Shown: positions 1 through 11,107 of the stretch, piece after piece
Layout: each line of letters begins with the position of its first letter
How positions within the stretch are numbered: position 1 is the stretch's first letter
Source: Alicyclobacillus tolerans
GTDB taxonomy: Bacteria; Bacillota; Bacilli; Alicyclobacillales; Alicyclobacillaceae
NCBI RefSeq assembly: GCF_021739485.1
Contig: NZ_JAJFNK010000004.1
Location: 140,851-204,850, forward strand
DNA: 64,000 nucleotides
Direction of reading: 5' to 3'
Made by a program: the position numbers and the translations under genes
The notes under the pieces: generated by a model
Seen by the model: only the letters and a program-made list of their open reading frames with translations
What the model was told of the DNA's origin: nothing
Databases searched by the model: none

Positions 1-578
1 TCGAGATCGGTGCTTGTCAATTTGGGAAGGTAACTCTGTTGCAGTTCAGGAGAAGCAAATTGCTCCAAAATTCGGGCTGCTGAGTCCGTCATACTCATTG
101 GACAGCACAATCCGAATTCGGACTGGGCAAACACATACCAAAAGGCATACTTCAAAACGTGTGGGAACCTGGTCGTCCAGCCCAAGACACCAGGCCGGTG
201 AGACATGGCGACCAATCCAAACTCGCGATAGCCAATGGCTTCCATCTCGCGATAAGAAGGATGGTACTCGACCGTGTCGATGCGTTCTCCCTTGGCGTTG
301 TATTGAATCAGTTGCGGGGCGTGTTTATCGGCTCGCCGAGCTAACTCGTCTAGTTCACTTCCCGCAGCCTGCCCTAAACGGGACAAGTGCGGGAATGCTT
401 TTTCAACTTCCTCCGCAGTCAAATATCGCTTTAAAACGAAAGACAGATGGTGGTCTTGCGCAAAGAAATTTAGGCCAGACGTGTCTGGCATCGCCGCAGC
501 TGCCCCTTGGTGCAAAGATGCCTCTTCCCGCGCCGACGAATGTTTCGGTTCGGCTCCTAAACCACAGTTTGAATCCAC
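1..578 (-). CDS. Acyl-CoA dehydrogenase family protein, AidB-like (N-terminal part)
   Basis: Only the first 192 codons lie in the window; the gene runs off the left edge. The reading frame is open from a GTG at 578, with AGGAG eight bases upstream. Early residues (NFFAQDHHLSF, then RRADKHAPQLIQYN and the YHPSYREMEAIGYREFGL stretch) resemble the N-terminal domain of AidB and related acyl-CoA dehydrogenases, and the following TDSAARIL region begins the helical dehydrogenase domain. The family uses FAD to oxidise acyl-CoA thioesters; AidB itself is linked to alkylation damage, but the substrate cannot be told here. It is transcribed divergently from the thiC leader. The family call is fairly secure, the AidB comparison is from memory of the family. 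Confidence 0.75.
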   Translation of the reverse strand, partial: MDSNCGLGAEPKHSSAREEASLHQGAAAAMPDTSGLNFFAQDHHLSFVLKRYLTAEEVEKAFPHLSRLGQAAGSELDELARRADKHAPQLIQYNAKGERIDTVEYHPSYREMEAIGYREFGLVAMSHRPGVLGWTTRFPHVLKYAFWYVFAQSEFGLCCPMSMTDSAARILEQFASPELQQSYLPKLTSTDL

Positions 579-797
579 GGTCTTCACTCCTACTCAGAAT
601 TCATGTGTTCTCCTACGTCAAAAAGGCTATGTCGAACAAGCCATGTCGAAAATAGCGTGAAGGCGGCCAAAAACGACCGCCCTGCCCCCCAGAGAACCTA
701 TCTTATGAACTTTAGTTCCCATATCCTGAATTCACCTTATATTATCAGTTTATTTTTAAGAATTGTTTTTATTTGAATGAAACATTGGCTTCGATGG

Positions 798-826
798 TTG
801 TAGAAACGCTTCAAGCATGGTATGTT
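798..826 (+). promoter_or_regulatory. Sigma-A-type promoter of the thiC leader
   Basis: TTGTAG at 798-803 and TATGTT at 821-826 are separated by 17 bases and sit about 20 bases before the riboswitch aptamer. Both hexamers are imperfect, so this is a position-supported prediction. Confidence 0.45.
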
Positions 827-846
827 GAGGCCGTAACCTCAATATC

Positions 847-933
847 TTGAACGGGAGCTCGGCAAACCGGGCTGAGAGGGCGACTGTGGCCGCCGACCGT
901 CAACCTGATCTGGATAATGCCAGCGTAGGGATT
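847..933 (+). promoter_or_regulatory. TPP riboswitch (THI element)
   Basis: The leader contains the conserved thi-box blocks: GGGCTGAGAGGG near 869-880 and CCTGATCTGGATAATGCCAG near 904-923, followed by CGTAGGGA closing the aptamer. These match the thiamine pyrophosphate aptamer core (the CUGAGA and CUGGAUAAUGCCAGCG segments). It lies directly upstream of thiC, the classic target, and is followed by an intrinsic terminator, so ligand binding is expected to stop transcription before thiC. Confidence 0.95.
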
Positions 934-936
934 TGA

Positions 937-3695
<2,759 letters not shown>

Positions 3696-3769
3696 TCAGG
3701 TCCTCTCGCTCCACTCTCTTTTCATTCCACGCACTCTTGTCTCCCGCTGCTCTTTATCCACTCTCTTTT

Positions 3770-4408
3770 TCACCGCCATTCCACCTCAATGAGGTGGCCG
3801 TTTGGTACGATGCCGTGGAGTGCGTTCTCGTTCCCTTTCGATGCGATGCCATGTCCTGCGCTCCCCGCAAAAGGCGTGTCGCGAACCACCAAGTCTTTTG
3901 ACATGGCAATAGACCGAATCACACTTCCGTGCGTAATCAATAAAACTCGTTCCCGGCCGTATTGCCGCTGCAGTCTTTGCAATCCATCCTGAATCCGGCT
4001 TTGAAAGGCCGGCATAGGCTCGATGTCCCAGCCCTCTTGCAACGCTTCGACATCCTCGATTCCAAATTTGTGGCGTATTTCGCGCCGGGTCATTCCTTCA
4101 AGAGTTCCAAAGCGGCGTTCAGAAAACTCGGCTGCCACCTCTAGCGAGACTCCGAACGATTTCATGCACAGTTGCGCGGATTCGAACGCACGTCGCAGGG
4201 GACTGCTCAAAATTGCGGTGTACGTGTCAAAATTCGAACCCGCTTCAGCCTGGGCATTCCGTCCACATTCCCCAACCCGCAGTGCCTTTTGGCAAAACTC
4301 AGCAACTTGCTTGCGGCCAGTCGCATTGAGTGGAACGTCCTTGTGTCCTTGGATTCGTCTTTCCAAATTCCAGTCTGTCTGACCGTGACGCATGAGGTGA
4401 AGTTTCAT
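3770..4408 (-). CDS. Histidine phosphatase family protein (possible alpha-ribazole phosphatase)
   Basis: A 212-residue member of the phosphoglycerate mutase-like superfamily. The N-terminus carries the phosphohistidine motif LMRHGQTDWN, followed by the second arginine/glutamate region (SSPLRRAFESA, FGTLEGMT) and the catalytic histidine in LLITHGSVIRSI. The ATG at 4408 puts the RHG motif at residue 7, as usual, and has GGAG upstream; a longer frame to 4465 would overlap the preceding gene and is less likely. CobC (alpha-ribazole-5'-phosphate phosphatase) and broad-specificity sugar phosphatases look alike at this level. Lying just upstream of cbiZ favours a cobalamin role, but that is inference. 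Confidence 0.75.
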   Translation of the reverse strand: MKLHLMRHGQTDWNLERRIQGHKDVPLNATGRKQVAEFCQKALRVGECGRNAQAEAGSNFDTYTAILSSPLRRAFESAQLCMKSFGVSLEVAAEFSERRFGTLEGMTRREIRHKFGIEDVEALQEGWDIEPMPAFQSRIQDGLQRLQRQYGRERVLLITHGSVIRSIAMSKDLVVRDTPFAGSAGHGIASKGNENALHGIVPNGHLIEVEWR

Positions 4409-4433
4409 GTCTGTCTGTCTCCAGAAAACGGCA

Positions 4434-5030
4434 TCAAAGGTGCGGGTATGGAGCCAGCGGCTCAAGAAGGTGGTCCATCCTTAAATGCCTAGGCTGCCAA
4501 CGCTTGCGTTTGTCTTTACTGCAGCCAAAGCTCAGGACCGGCTTGTTGGCGTCTTTGATGATCTGAACCAAATTTTGATTGTTCTCCGAATCGTAGTAGA
4601 CCCCGCCCGGCTCGGCTCCCCATCCTACAATGACGTGCTGCGTCTGTTTTCGATTTAATGTGTACTCGATGTAATCCAGATTCAATTTGAGTTTCTCGGG
4701 CGGGATTTCTGCTTCGAAATTCACGTCCCGCCAGTTCGTCAGCATGATGGGATACATATTCAGAATTTCAACCGCGTAATACACCGGATCGGGTGTGAGG
4801 CGATTGAGCAGGTTCATCACGGTCAGGTCGAGCATCGACTCTGTCGCTTTGCTTGGATTGAACAAAATGGCGGCTACACGGACGCCCTCTCTTTTTTCGC
4901 CCCACTGTTTTAAAAGGGAATAACGGTAGACATCCGGCTGGTCTTTATCGAAAAAGGCCCGCGTTGTCATGACAGATTCACGTCGCTGAAACTCATTCTT
5001 GAACGGATTCACGGCACACAACCTCTCCAC
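4434..5030 (-). CDS. DUF1643 domain protein
   Basis: The product (198 residues from the GTG at 5030) carries the features of the DUF1643 family: an early YRYSLLKQWGE segment, the ILFNPSKA block followed by D-TVMN, then MYP and a later VGWGAE motif, ending with a CxxxKxxR-type SFGCSKDKRKRWQPRH stretch. The biochemical function of this family is not established as far as I know. Start choice is uncertain: GTG at 5030 has AAGGA six bases upstream, a second GTG nine codons in has GAGAGG, and an ATG at 4970 lacks a good site. It precedes the histidine phosphatase with a short gap. Confidence 0.75.
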   Translation of the reverse strand: MERLCAVNPFKNEFQRRESVMTTRAFFDKDQPDVYRYSLLKQWGEKREGVRVAAILFNPSKATESMLDLTVMNLLNRLTPDPVYYAVEILNMYPIMLTNWRDVNFEAEIPPEKLKLNLDYIEYTLNRKQTQHVIVGWGAEPGGVYYDSENNQNLVQIIKDANKPVLSFGCSKDKRKRWQPRHLRMDHLLEPLAPYPHL

Positions 5031-5051
5031 GCGATCCTTGTGAATTGCATA

Positions 5052-5822
5052 CTACGCACGAGCTGTGGCTCCACCGTCAATGACGAATTCCTGTCCCGTC
5101 ATATAGGAAGAGTTATCTGAGGCTAAAAACAACACCAGTTGTGCAACATCTTTGGTCTCTCCCAGCCGGCCTAAAGGGTATTTCTTGCCTAATTCTTCAG
5201 TCGTGGTACGCGCTGCCTGAGCTCCTAACTCGGCCATACCCGTGTTGATGTATCCGGGGTGAATGGAATTTACACGAACGTTTTGTTTCGCGTACTCAAC
5301 CGCCACGTCCTTGGTCATGATGCGCACTGCACCCTTGCTGGCTCCGTACAGAACGTGCCCCTGCACACCTCGCAGACCAGCCACCGATGAAGCGTTGATG
5401 ACGGATCCGCCTCCATGTTGTGCCATGACAGGAATAACGTGTTTCATGCCCAAAAAAACGCCTGTGACGTTGATGGACATCAGCCGATTCCAGTCCTCAA
5501 GCGTCGTCTCGACAAGCGGCTTAATGATATAGATACCCGCGTTGTTAAACAGAACGTCTATTTTCCCGAAGGTTCTAACCGACTCATCGACGACTGTCAC
5601 CCAATCTTCTTCCTTACTGACATCGTGCTTGATATGTAAAGCGGTGTCCTGGCCGCCGCTTAGCTCTCCTATGTCTTCCCCGGTTGTCGCTGCTGCCTGT
5701 TCATTGATGTCTGTCACAACGACCTTTGCACCCTCTTTGGCAAACAACAACGCAGTCTCTCTGCCGATTCCAGTGCCTCCACCCGTAATCACCGCTACTT
5801 TATTCTCCAATTGGCCCATCAT
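5052..5822 (-). CDS. Short-chain dehydrogenase/reductase (classical SDR)
   Basis: This 256-residue classical SDR has the NAD(P)-binding TGGGTGIG motif at about residues 14-21, an aspartate (VVVTDI) at the end of the second strand that favours NAD(H), the NNAG motif, the catalytic serine in the NASS block and the YGASK motif carrying Tyr and Lys. The C-terminal GQEFVIDGG closes the fold. It resembles glucose 1-dehydrogenase and cyclopentanol dehydrogenase-like alcohol dehydrogenases; the substrate cannot be read from sequence. AGGAGG stands six bases before the ATG at 5822. It is divergent from wrbA. Confidence 0.9.
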   Translation of the reverse strand: MMGQLENKVAVITGGGTGIGRETALLFAKEGAKVVVTDINEQAAATTGEDIGELSGGQDTALHIKHDVSKEEDWVTVVDESVRTFGKIDVLFNNAGIYIIKPLVETTLEDWNRLMSINVTGVFLGMKHVIPVMAQHGGGSVINASSVAGLRGVQGHVLYGASKGAVRIMTKDVAVEYAKQNVRVNSIHPGYINTGMAELGAQAARTTTEELGKKYPLGRLGETKDVAQLVLFLASDNSSYMTGQEFVIDGGATARA

Positions 5823-5988
5823 GACACACCTCCTGCCACCATCTTACTCTCTAGCTTGGGGTGTCTCAAATCGACGAGCGTGGTCAAGTGATTCAAAGAA
5901 ATGGGCCATTTGCTACATACTAAAATCCGCTTCAGGAGATGCTGAATCCGAGCTGTGCCATATTCGTATGAAGAAGGAGGCAGGATCT

Positions 5989-6606
5989 GTGGCTACGGTC
6001 AATCTCGCTGTCGTCTACTACAGTTCGACAGGAACCAATCATAAAATGGCCCTTGCCGCTGCAGAAGCAGCCAGAGATGCAGGTGCAGAGGTTAAAGTGT
6101 TAAAGGTTCCTGAATTAGCGCCAGAAGAAGCCATTGCTTCAAATGCTGGGTGGAAAGCGCACTACGAAGCTACTAAAAACGTGCCTGAGGCCAAAGCGAG
6201 CGACTTGGAGTGGGCGGACGCTATTATTTTCAGTGTTCCAACGCGTTTTGGCAACTTGCCAAGCCAGATGAAACAGTTTCTCGACACGATGGGAGGGTTG
6301 TGGGCACAAGGAAAAACTGTCAACAAAGTGGTGAGTGCCATGACCAGCGCACAAAACTCGCATGGCGGCCAGGAGGCCACGCTTCTCTCTCTGTACACCA
6401 GCATGTACCACTGGGGCGCGATTGTCGTGGCTCCAGGGTATACCGATCCGAGTCTGTTCGCAGCCGGAGGCAACCCGTATGGAACGAGTGTCACGGCAGT
6501 CGAAGACGGAAGTGTTTCAGCAGAAGCTTCGGCAGCCATCAAACACCAGGCCAAGCGTGTCGTCACGGTAGCTGAGTGGCTGAAAAAGGGACAAGGCCAA
6601 GGATAA
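5989..6606 (+). CDS. wrbA: NAD(P)H:quinone oxidoreductase, WrbA family
   Basis: A 205-residue flavodoxin-fold protein. The FMN phosphate loop is YYSSTGTNHK near residue 11, and the WrbA-specific segments are intact: PTRFGNLPSQMKQFLD, the Ala-Gln-x-x-HGGQE block around residue 125, and the HWG and GNPYGTS segments. The family reduces quinones by two electrons and protects against redox cycling. The GTG start at 5989 is chosen because GAAGGAGG lies eight bases upstream; the frame is open far upstream but that overlaps the divergent SDR gene. A clear terminator follows. Confidence 0.92.
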   Translation: MATVNLAVVYYSSTGTNHKMALAAAEAARDAGAEVKVLKVPELAPEEAIASNAGWKAHYEATKNVPEAKASDLEWADAIIFSVPTRFGNLPSQMKQFLDTMGGLWAQGKTVNKVVSAMTSAQNSHGGQEATLLSLYTSMYHWGAIVVAPGYTDPSLFAAGGNPYGTSVTAVEDGSVSAEASAAIKHQAKRVVTVAEWLKKGQGQG

Positions 6607-6647
6607 GGCATTTAAAGCGTCAAAAGATTCAAAGGCTTGCGCCTGTG

Positions 6648-6682
6648 CAAAAAACCTCGGTCGGGGTTGGCCGAGGTTTTTT
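6648..6682 (+). terminator. Intrinsic terminator after wrbA
   Basis: AAAAACCTCGG pairs with CCGAGGTTTTTT around a ten-base loop. A/T tracts on both sides mean it could also end transcription of the convergent aldo/keto reductase gene. Confidence 0.85.
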
Positions 6683-6780
6683 GCTGGCAGCACACATACT
6701 CACACGCAATCTGCGTTGTAAGTCCTTGAGGAAAAAGTCAAATAGCTTGGATTGTTATCCAATCGTTCACACCCACTGTA

Positions 6781-7653
6781 TCAAATGGCTTGCGACAGTG
6801 TCTGAAATTCTTCATCGCTCAATTCTATGCCGGCGGCCGCAATGTTTTCCTCAACGTGCGCCACAGACGATGTTCCTGGGATCGGCAGCATCACCTTAGA
6901 CTTCTTGAGCAGCCATGCAAGGGCAAGCTGTGACGGTTTGGCACCATGGCGTTTCGCCAGTTCGTCAAGCGGACCGCCTTCCTTGGCCAACTTCCCGGTT
7001 GCCAGTGGGAACCAGGGAATGAATGCGATGTTGTGCGAATCGCAGTAGTCAAGAACCGGTTCAGCATCCCGTTTCGCTAGGTTATAGAGGTTTTGCACCG
7101 AAACGATCGCGGCAATCTTTTGCGCCTGTTCGATTTGTTCTACACTGACTTCGCTCAATCCGATATGGCGAATCTTGCCCTCTTGCTGCAACATCTTGAG
7201 TTCGCCGACCTGTTCTTCCAACGGTACCTTGGGGTCCACGCGGTGCAATTGCAACAGGTCAATACGCTCTAAACCAAGGTGGCGCAAGCTCAACTCAACC
7301 TGTTGGCGCAAGTACTCAGGACGGCCAACCGGACGCCAGTCGTCCGGGCCAGAGCGGGTCAGTCCGGCTTTGGTTGCAATGACCAAATCGCCAGGATACG
7401 GGTGCAAGGCTTTTTTGATGAGCATTTCCGATACAAAAGGTCCGTATGAATCCGCAGTATCGATAAAAGTCACGCCTAATTCTACTGCGCGCTTCAGAAC
7501 GCGCACTGCTTCATCCGGGTCCCGAGGGTCTCCCCAGATTCCAGGCCCAGTTAACTGCATTGCGCCATAACCCAGTCGATGGACAGGCAGATCCCCACCG
7601 ATGGAAAAAGAACCAGACATTTTGGCTGAGACGTTGGAATTTGAAATCGACAT
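6781..7653 (-). CDS. Aldo/keto reductase
   Basis: A 290-residue TIM-barrel oxidoreductase of the AKR superfamily using NADPH. The catalytic tetrad is visible: Asp and Tyr in [10 protein letters not shown], Lys in VIATKAGL and His in LLQLHRVD. The C-terminal [13 protein letters not shown] segment is the usual 2'-phosphate/adenine binding region. The N-terminal [12 protein letters not shown] is typical of the oxidoreductases related to YdbC/AKR13. The ATG at 7653 has GGGAGGA seven bases upstream; a TTG two codons earlier is too close to that site. The natural substrate is unknown. A decayed copy of a different AKR lies just upstream on the other strand. Confidence 0.9.
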   Translation of the reverse strand: MSISNSNVSAKMSGSFSIGGDLPVHRLGYGAMQLTGPGIWGDPRDPDEAVRVLKRAVELGVTFIDTADSYGPFVSEMLIKKALHPYPGDLVIATKAGLTRSGPDDWRPVGRPEYLRQQVELSLRHLGLERIDLLQLHRVDPKVPLEEQVGELKMLQQEGKIRHIGLSEVSVEQIEQAQKIAAIVSVQNLYNLAKRDAEPVLDYCDSHNIAFIPWFPLATGKLAKEGGPLDELAKRHGAKPSQLALAWLLKKSKVMLPIPGTSSVAHVEENIAAAGIELSDEEFQTLSQAI

Positions 7654-7821
7654 ACGCAAATCCTCCCAAGTTGTGACAAATAGAAGTAGGTACCTTCCTC
7701 ATTTTAATTATCTTTCACGAAAGATAAAAACCCGATGCGGCGAATAACAATCAGCGCCCATCGCGGAAATGGTAAAACTGCGGATCGTCAACTGCAAATA
7801 CAATGAGTTGTTGCTCCATAA

Positions 7822-8086
7822 AGCCTGGAAGGGGCACAATTGAGCATTGCTTGGGTTTTGTCGCAAGGTGGAGAATTTTTCCTGCTGGTGGGCGCCCGGA
7901 CGCGGGAACGTTTGAGCGAATCTCTCGAAGCTTTAAAACTAGCGCTTGGCGAGGAAGATTTAGCTCGCATTGAGCAAGCAGTCCCTCCCCGAAGCCGTTG
8001 CCGGCGAACGTTATCCCGCCGCGCAAATGGCATTGCCGCAACGGAGCACCTGCATCTATTTTAAGAAATTTTCAATAGTTTCCTAG
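7822..8086 (+). pseudogene. Aldo/keto reductase C-terminal remnant with frameshift
   Basis: From 7822 the frame reads AQLSIAWVLSQG, VGARTRERLSESLEAL and EEDLARIEQAVPP, the standard C-terminal segments of an AKR. After the CCCC run at 7987-7990 the family ending EAVAGERYPAAQM continues in the next frame (from 7991) and stops at 8086, so a one-base frameshift has occurred. Nothing of the first two thirds of the enzyme (no DxxxxYG, K or H motifs) is found upstream, where a stop codon closes the frame at 7819. This is the dead end of a gene, not an active enzyme. Confidence 0.7.
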
Positions 8087-8222
8087 TAAACTGTTCGCCA
8101 AAGGGACATCCATCCATTTTTAGAAACCACAAGGTCCTTCAAGAGATTTGGGTCAAGGTTTCGCGAGATGAGAACTGCATCAAAAAAGCTGCAATAATTC
8201 TGTGGTCAGGAAGTGATGTGGG

Positions 8223-8375
8223 ATGGCTTTCTGTATCTGGTGCAAAAGCTTCAAGGGTGATGAGATTATGTGGCTTGTCTTCAAAACGGGATTTACGCAC
8301 CGCGAACACAAAAGGGTGCCGTTAGGCATCTGCATGACGTGCGGAACCCATCACAGTGAATTGAAACCCATCTAA
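8223..8375 (+). CDS. Small zinc-ribbon-like protein (50 residues)
   Basis: An open frame of 50 codons from the ATG at 8223 with AGGAAG nine bases upstream. It has two CxxC knuckles, CIWC at residues 4-7 and CMTC at 37-40, the second followed by GTHH, spaced as in small four-cysteine zinc ribbons. The middle is basic and aromatic. I do not recognise the family. The paired CxxC motifs and a proper ribosome binding site argue that it is a real gene; no partner is obvious. It could bind nucleic acid or a protein partner, but nothing here shows which. Confidence 0.5.
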   Translation: MAFCIWCKSFKGDEIMWLVFKTGFTHREHKRVPLGICMTCGTHHSELKPI

Positions 8376-8890
8376 GTCGATCTCAGCCCCGTCGAAAGCC
8401 GTTCGCCATCCTGGGAGTCATGGTGCAAAGCAAGTGTTACGGCGAAAACTCCAGTGCCAGGTCTGGCTTCTCTTTACGCCCCCTGATGTTTTTCGGTCGT
8501 CATCTGTTCATGCCAGGACTGGTTTACATATGGATAAACACCCGTTGAATGTACATAAAACACGGTTCTCATCACTTGAACGGATGATGACACCTCCACG
8601 AGCTTTTGACTCCATGGGCACCAAGCCAGTGGACTGCCTTCCGGAAAGCGTCTGTAGTCTTCCAATGCAGCACCCCCGCAAAAATTGTCTTAAAAATCAC
8701 AAAAATTAAGATACCATGAGGGCGGCGTCAAAATGCGTCGGAAAAAGTCGATGTCGATTAATTTATTTCTTGCACATCCCATTGAAAAATGCCATCTTGT
8801 GCATAGAGCCATAGACTTCATAGACTGCCGTCTCTAGGATTCACAACTCGATCAATTGAACATGCACTCCTTGAGAGGGGAGAATATTGC
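8376..8890. other. Intergenic region before the two-component operon
   Basis: No convincing gene, RNA element or terminator was found here. Frames are short, lack ribosome binding sites and show no motif. The GGGGAG at the end of the region is the binding site of the response regulator gene. Confidence 0.5.
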
Positions 8891-9604
8891 GTGCGCGATG
8901 CTTTTCATCCTGAAGATTTCCACATCCTCATCGTGGACGACGACAAGAACATTACGGATTTGATTCGAATGTACCTCGAACACCGGGGGTTTCAAGTTTC
9001 GTCTGCAGACAACGGAATGTCGGGTTTATCCAAAGTAGAGGCTGGGGTGGTCCATCTCGTCCTTCTCGACCTCATGATGCCTCAAATGAATGGTTGGGAG
9101 CTTTGTCGAAAAATCCGGGAACGGGGCGATATCCCGATTCTCATCATGACCGCGAGAGGAGATGGGTCGGACAAGCTGCATGGATTTGAAATTGGAGCGG
9201 ACGACTATTTGGTCAAGCCATTCGATCCCAACGAACTCGTTGCACGCACCATCTCGTTATTGCGGCGCACCTATCAACCGCGCGTCAAGGTAACGCCAGT
9301 GACCGCAATCCGCTTCGACACCCTTGTAATTGATACCGCGGCGCAAACCGTATCTGTTCGGGACAAAACGGTCATTCTGACGCCGCGAGAATACCAGTTG
9401 ATTCGCATCTTCGCAGAACACCCCAACCAAGTACTCAACCGGCAGCAGCTCCTGGATTTGGTCTGGGGGATTGACTACATGGGAGAAGACCGGGTTGTGG
9501 ATGTGTTCGTCAAACGGCTGCGCCAAAAACTTTCCGACGTCCGCCAGAAGTGGTCGATCGTGACTGTGCGCGGGGAAGGATACAAGTTTCAACTGGAGGA
9601 CTAA
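8891..9604 (+). CDS. OmpR/PhoB-family response regulator
   Basis: A 237-residue regulator with a receiver domain (residues about 10-125) and a winged-helix DNA-binding domain (about 140-235). The acidic pocket DDD is at 16-18, the phosphoacceptor is Asp60 in LLDLMMP, the signalling threonine is in MTAR and Lys109 is in VKPF. The effector domain has the LTPREYQLIRIF and DVFVKRLRQKL segments and ends in VRGEGYKF. The GTG at 8891 has GGGGAG eight bases upstream. It is co-transcribed with the sensor kinase, which starts two bases after its stop codon. Confidence 0.95.
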   Translation: MRDAFHPEDFHILIVDDDKNITDLIRMYLEHRGFQVSSADNGMSGLSKVEAGVVHLVLLDLMMPQMNGWELCRKIRERGDIPILIMTARGDGSDKLHGFEIGADDYLVKPFDPNELVARTISLLRRTYQPRVKVTPVTAIRFDTLVIDTAAQTVSVRDKTVILTPREYQLIRIFAEHPNQVLNRQQLLDLVWGIDYMGEDRVVDVFVKRLRQKLSDVRQKWSIVTVRGEGYKFQLED

Positions 9605-9606
9605 GC

Positions 9607-11031
9607 ATGCTGACCTCGATGTTTCGCAAGACCCTAGTGGTGTACATGAGTGTCATCGTCCTCGCATTTGGTGCGCTCACCTTTACCCTCCGTCTAGAAA
9701 TTGAACACTTCTTAGCGGGCCAAAGGTTGCAGGTCTTGAACCAAGAGGCCAAGGCCCTGCTCCCCATTCTGGAACGCGTCAACGGCAATCCCAATTCTTA
9801 TCCAGTCTTTCACGACGTCGTTTCCCGGTATAAGCAAGTGGACAATACAACGGTCAACCTGCTCTTGGTCAGAGACAGCGGACTGAAAAGAGTTCAACGG
9901 CTCACCGACCGGCTCGTGAGCCACAGTGACATCCTCAACGTTTCCGCCGTACAGCGCGTGTTGAACGGCCAGCCCATCCAACTGATGGGTCCGTTCAAAA
10001 AAGGCATCCGCGAGTCTAGGCTCACCGTCGGTCTGCCGATTTTCAGCAATGGCGAAGTCATTGGCGCACTGTTTTTGCATACACCCATGCAAGAACTTGA
10101 GATGGGGCAAGTGACTCAGATCATCTTGCTGCTCGCGATCCCGATTCTCTTCGTCTCCATTGCAGTTCTCTATTTCATTTCCCGCCGTTTCTCCCGCCCG
10201 CTCGTTCAGATTAACCGGACGGTGCAATTGATTGGTCAAGGGCATTTCCAAGAACGTCTCGATGTAAACAGCCGGGATGAAGTCGGTCAGTTGGCCCTGG
10301 CCTTTAACGACATGGCGGCGCAACTGGAACGTCTCGAAACAATGCGCAAGGACTTGATTGCAAATGTTTCCCACGAGATAAGGACCCCGCTTACCTCCGT
10401 TCGAGGCTTTATTCAAGGGATTCTTGAGGGCGTCATCCCGGTAGAGCAACAGCATCGGTATTTGGAGACTGCCTATCAGGAACTCAACCGCCTCAACACC
10501 ATCTTAAACACGATGCTCGACTTGTCCGCGATTGAAACGGGCCGGATTGCTATCGATTTTAAACCCGTTTTATGGGCCCCCGTCGTCGAAGATGTGCTGC
10601 AGCGCGTAAAAGTGCGCGCAGCCGAGAAGGGGATTCACCTGCAGGCCTGTAGTTCGGACGAATCGGTGACCGTCTGGGGAGATGCACAGCGCTTGACTCA
10701 GGTCCTGTTTAACATTGTAGACAATGCGATTCGACATACGCAGCACGGTGAAATCCGCATTTCCAGCGCCGTGCAGGACGGTCGCTTAAACGTGCAAATC
10801 CGCGATACTGGCGAAGGCATTCCCGAAGAAATGCTTCCTTACATTTGGGAACGGTTTTTCACGGGGTCAGCATCGCGATCGTCCAATCAAGAGCGCAGCG
10901 GCCTGGGATTGACGATTGTCAAATACCTCGTCACCAGAATGAACGGGCATATCGACGTAGAATCTGCTCCCTCGTGTGGGACTACATTCACCTTAACCTT
11001 TCCTATTTTCTCTTCGTCGACATATTCGTGA
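9607..11031 (+). CDS. Membrane sensor histidine kinase
   Basis: A 474-residue kinase. An N-terminal membrane helix (about 8-28) and a second one (about 173-193) bracket an extracytoplasmic sensor region of roughly 145 residues; then come a HAMP linker, the dimerisation domain with phospho-accepting His256 in NVSHEIRTP, and the ATPase domain with NIVDNAIRHT (N box), DTGEGIP (G1), FERFF-like WERFF and GLGLTIVK (G2). The ATG at 9607 has its GGAGG inside the end of the regulator gene. The signal is not known, but the next gene encodes a secreted coiled-coil protein that could be its target or sensing partner. Confidence 0.95.
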   Translation: MLTSMFRKTLVVYMSVIVLAFGALTFTLRLEIEHFLAGQRLQVLNQEAKALLPILERVNGNPNSYPVFHDVVSRYKQVDNTTVNLLLVRDSGLKRVQRLTDRLVSHSDILNVSAVQRVLNGQPIQLMGPFKKGIRESRLTVGLPIFSNGEVIGALFLHTPMQELEMGQVTQIILLLAIPILFVSIAVLYFISRRFSRPLVQINRTVQLIGQGHFQERLDVNSRDEVGQLALAFNDMAAQLERLETMRKDLIANVSHEIRTPLTSVRGFIQGILEGVIPVEQQHRYLETAYQELNRLNTILNTMLDLSAIETGRIAIDFKPVLWAPVVEDVLQRVKVRAAEKGIHLQACSSDESVTVWGDAQRLTQVLFNIVDNAIRHTQHGEIRISSAVQDGRLNVQIRDTGEGIPEEMLPYIWERFFTGSASRSSNQERSGLGLTIVKYLVTRMNGHIDVESAPSCGTTFTLTFPIFSSSTYS

Positions 11032-11107
11032 CACATTCACCTCCTACAATTCTCTTGAAACAACCCCTAGCCGGTTGAAACAATCCATTCGATGTGGAGG
11101 TACTGGA

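Noticed and set aside
14..655. A 213-codon plus-strand open frame at the left edge
   Set aside because: It is antisense to a coding frame on the minus strand with clear acyl-CoA dehydrogenase/AidB-like motifs, and its own product is low-information and Arg/Ser-rich.
5542..5988. Long upstream extension of the wrbA frame
   Set aside because: It runs antisense through the SDR gene; the flavodoxin start and GAAGGAGG fix the start at 5989.
7751..8041. Minus-strand frames opposite the decayed aldo/keto reductase
   Set aside because: They are antisense shadows; family motifs are found only on the plus strand.
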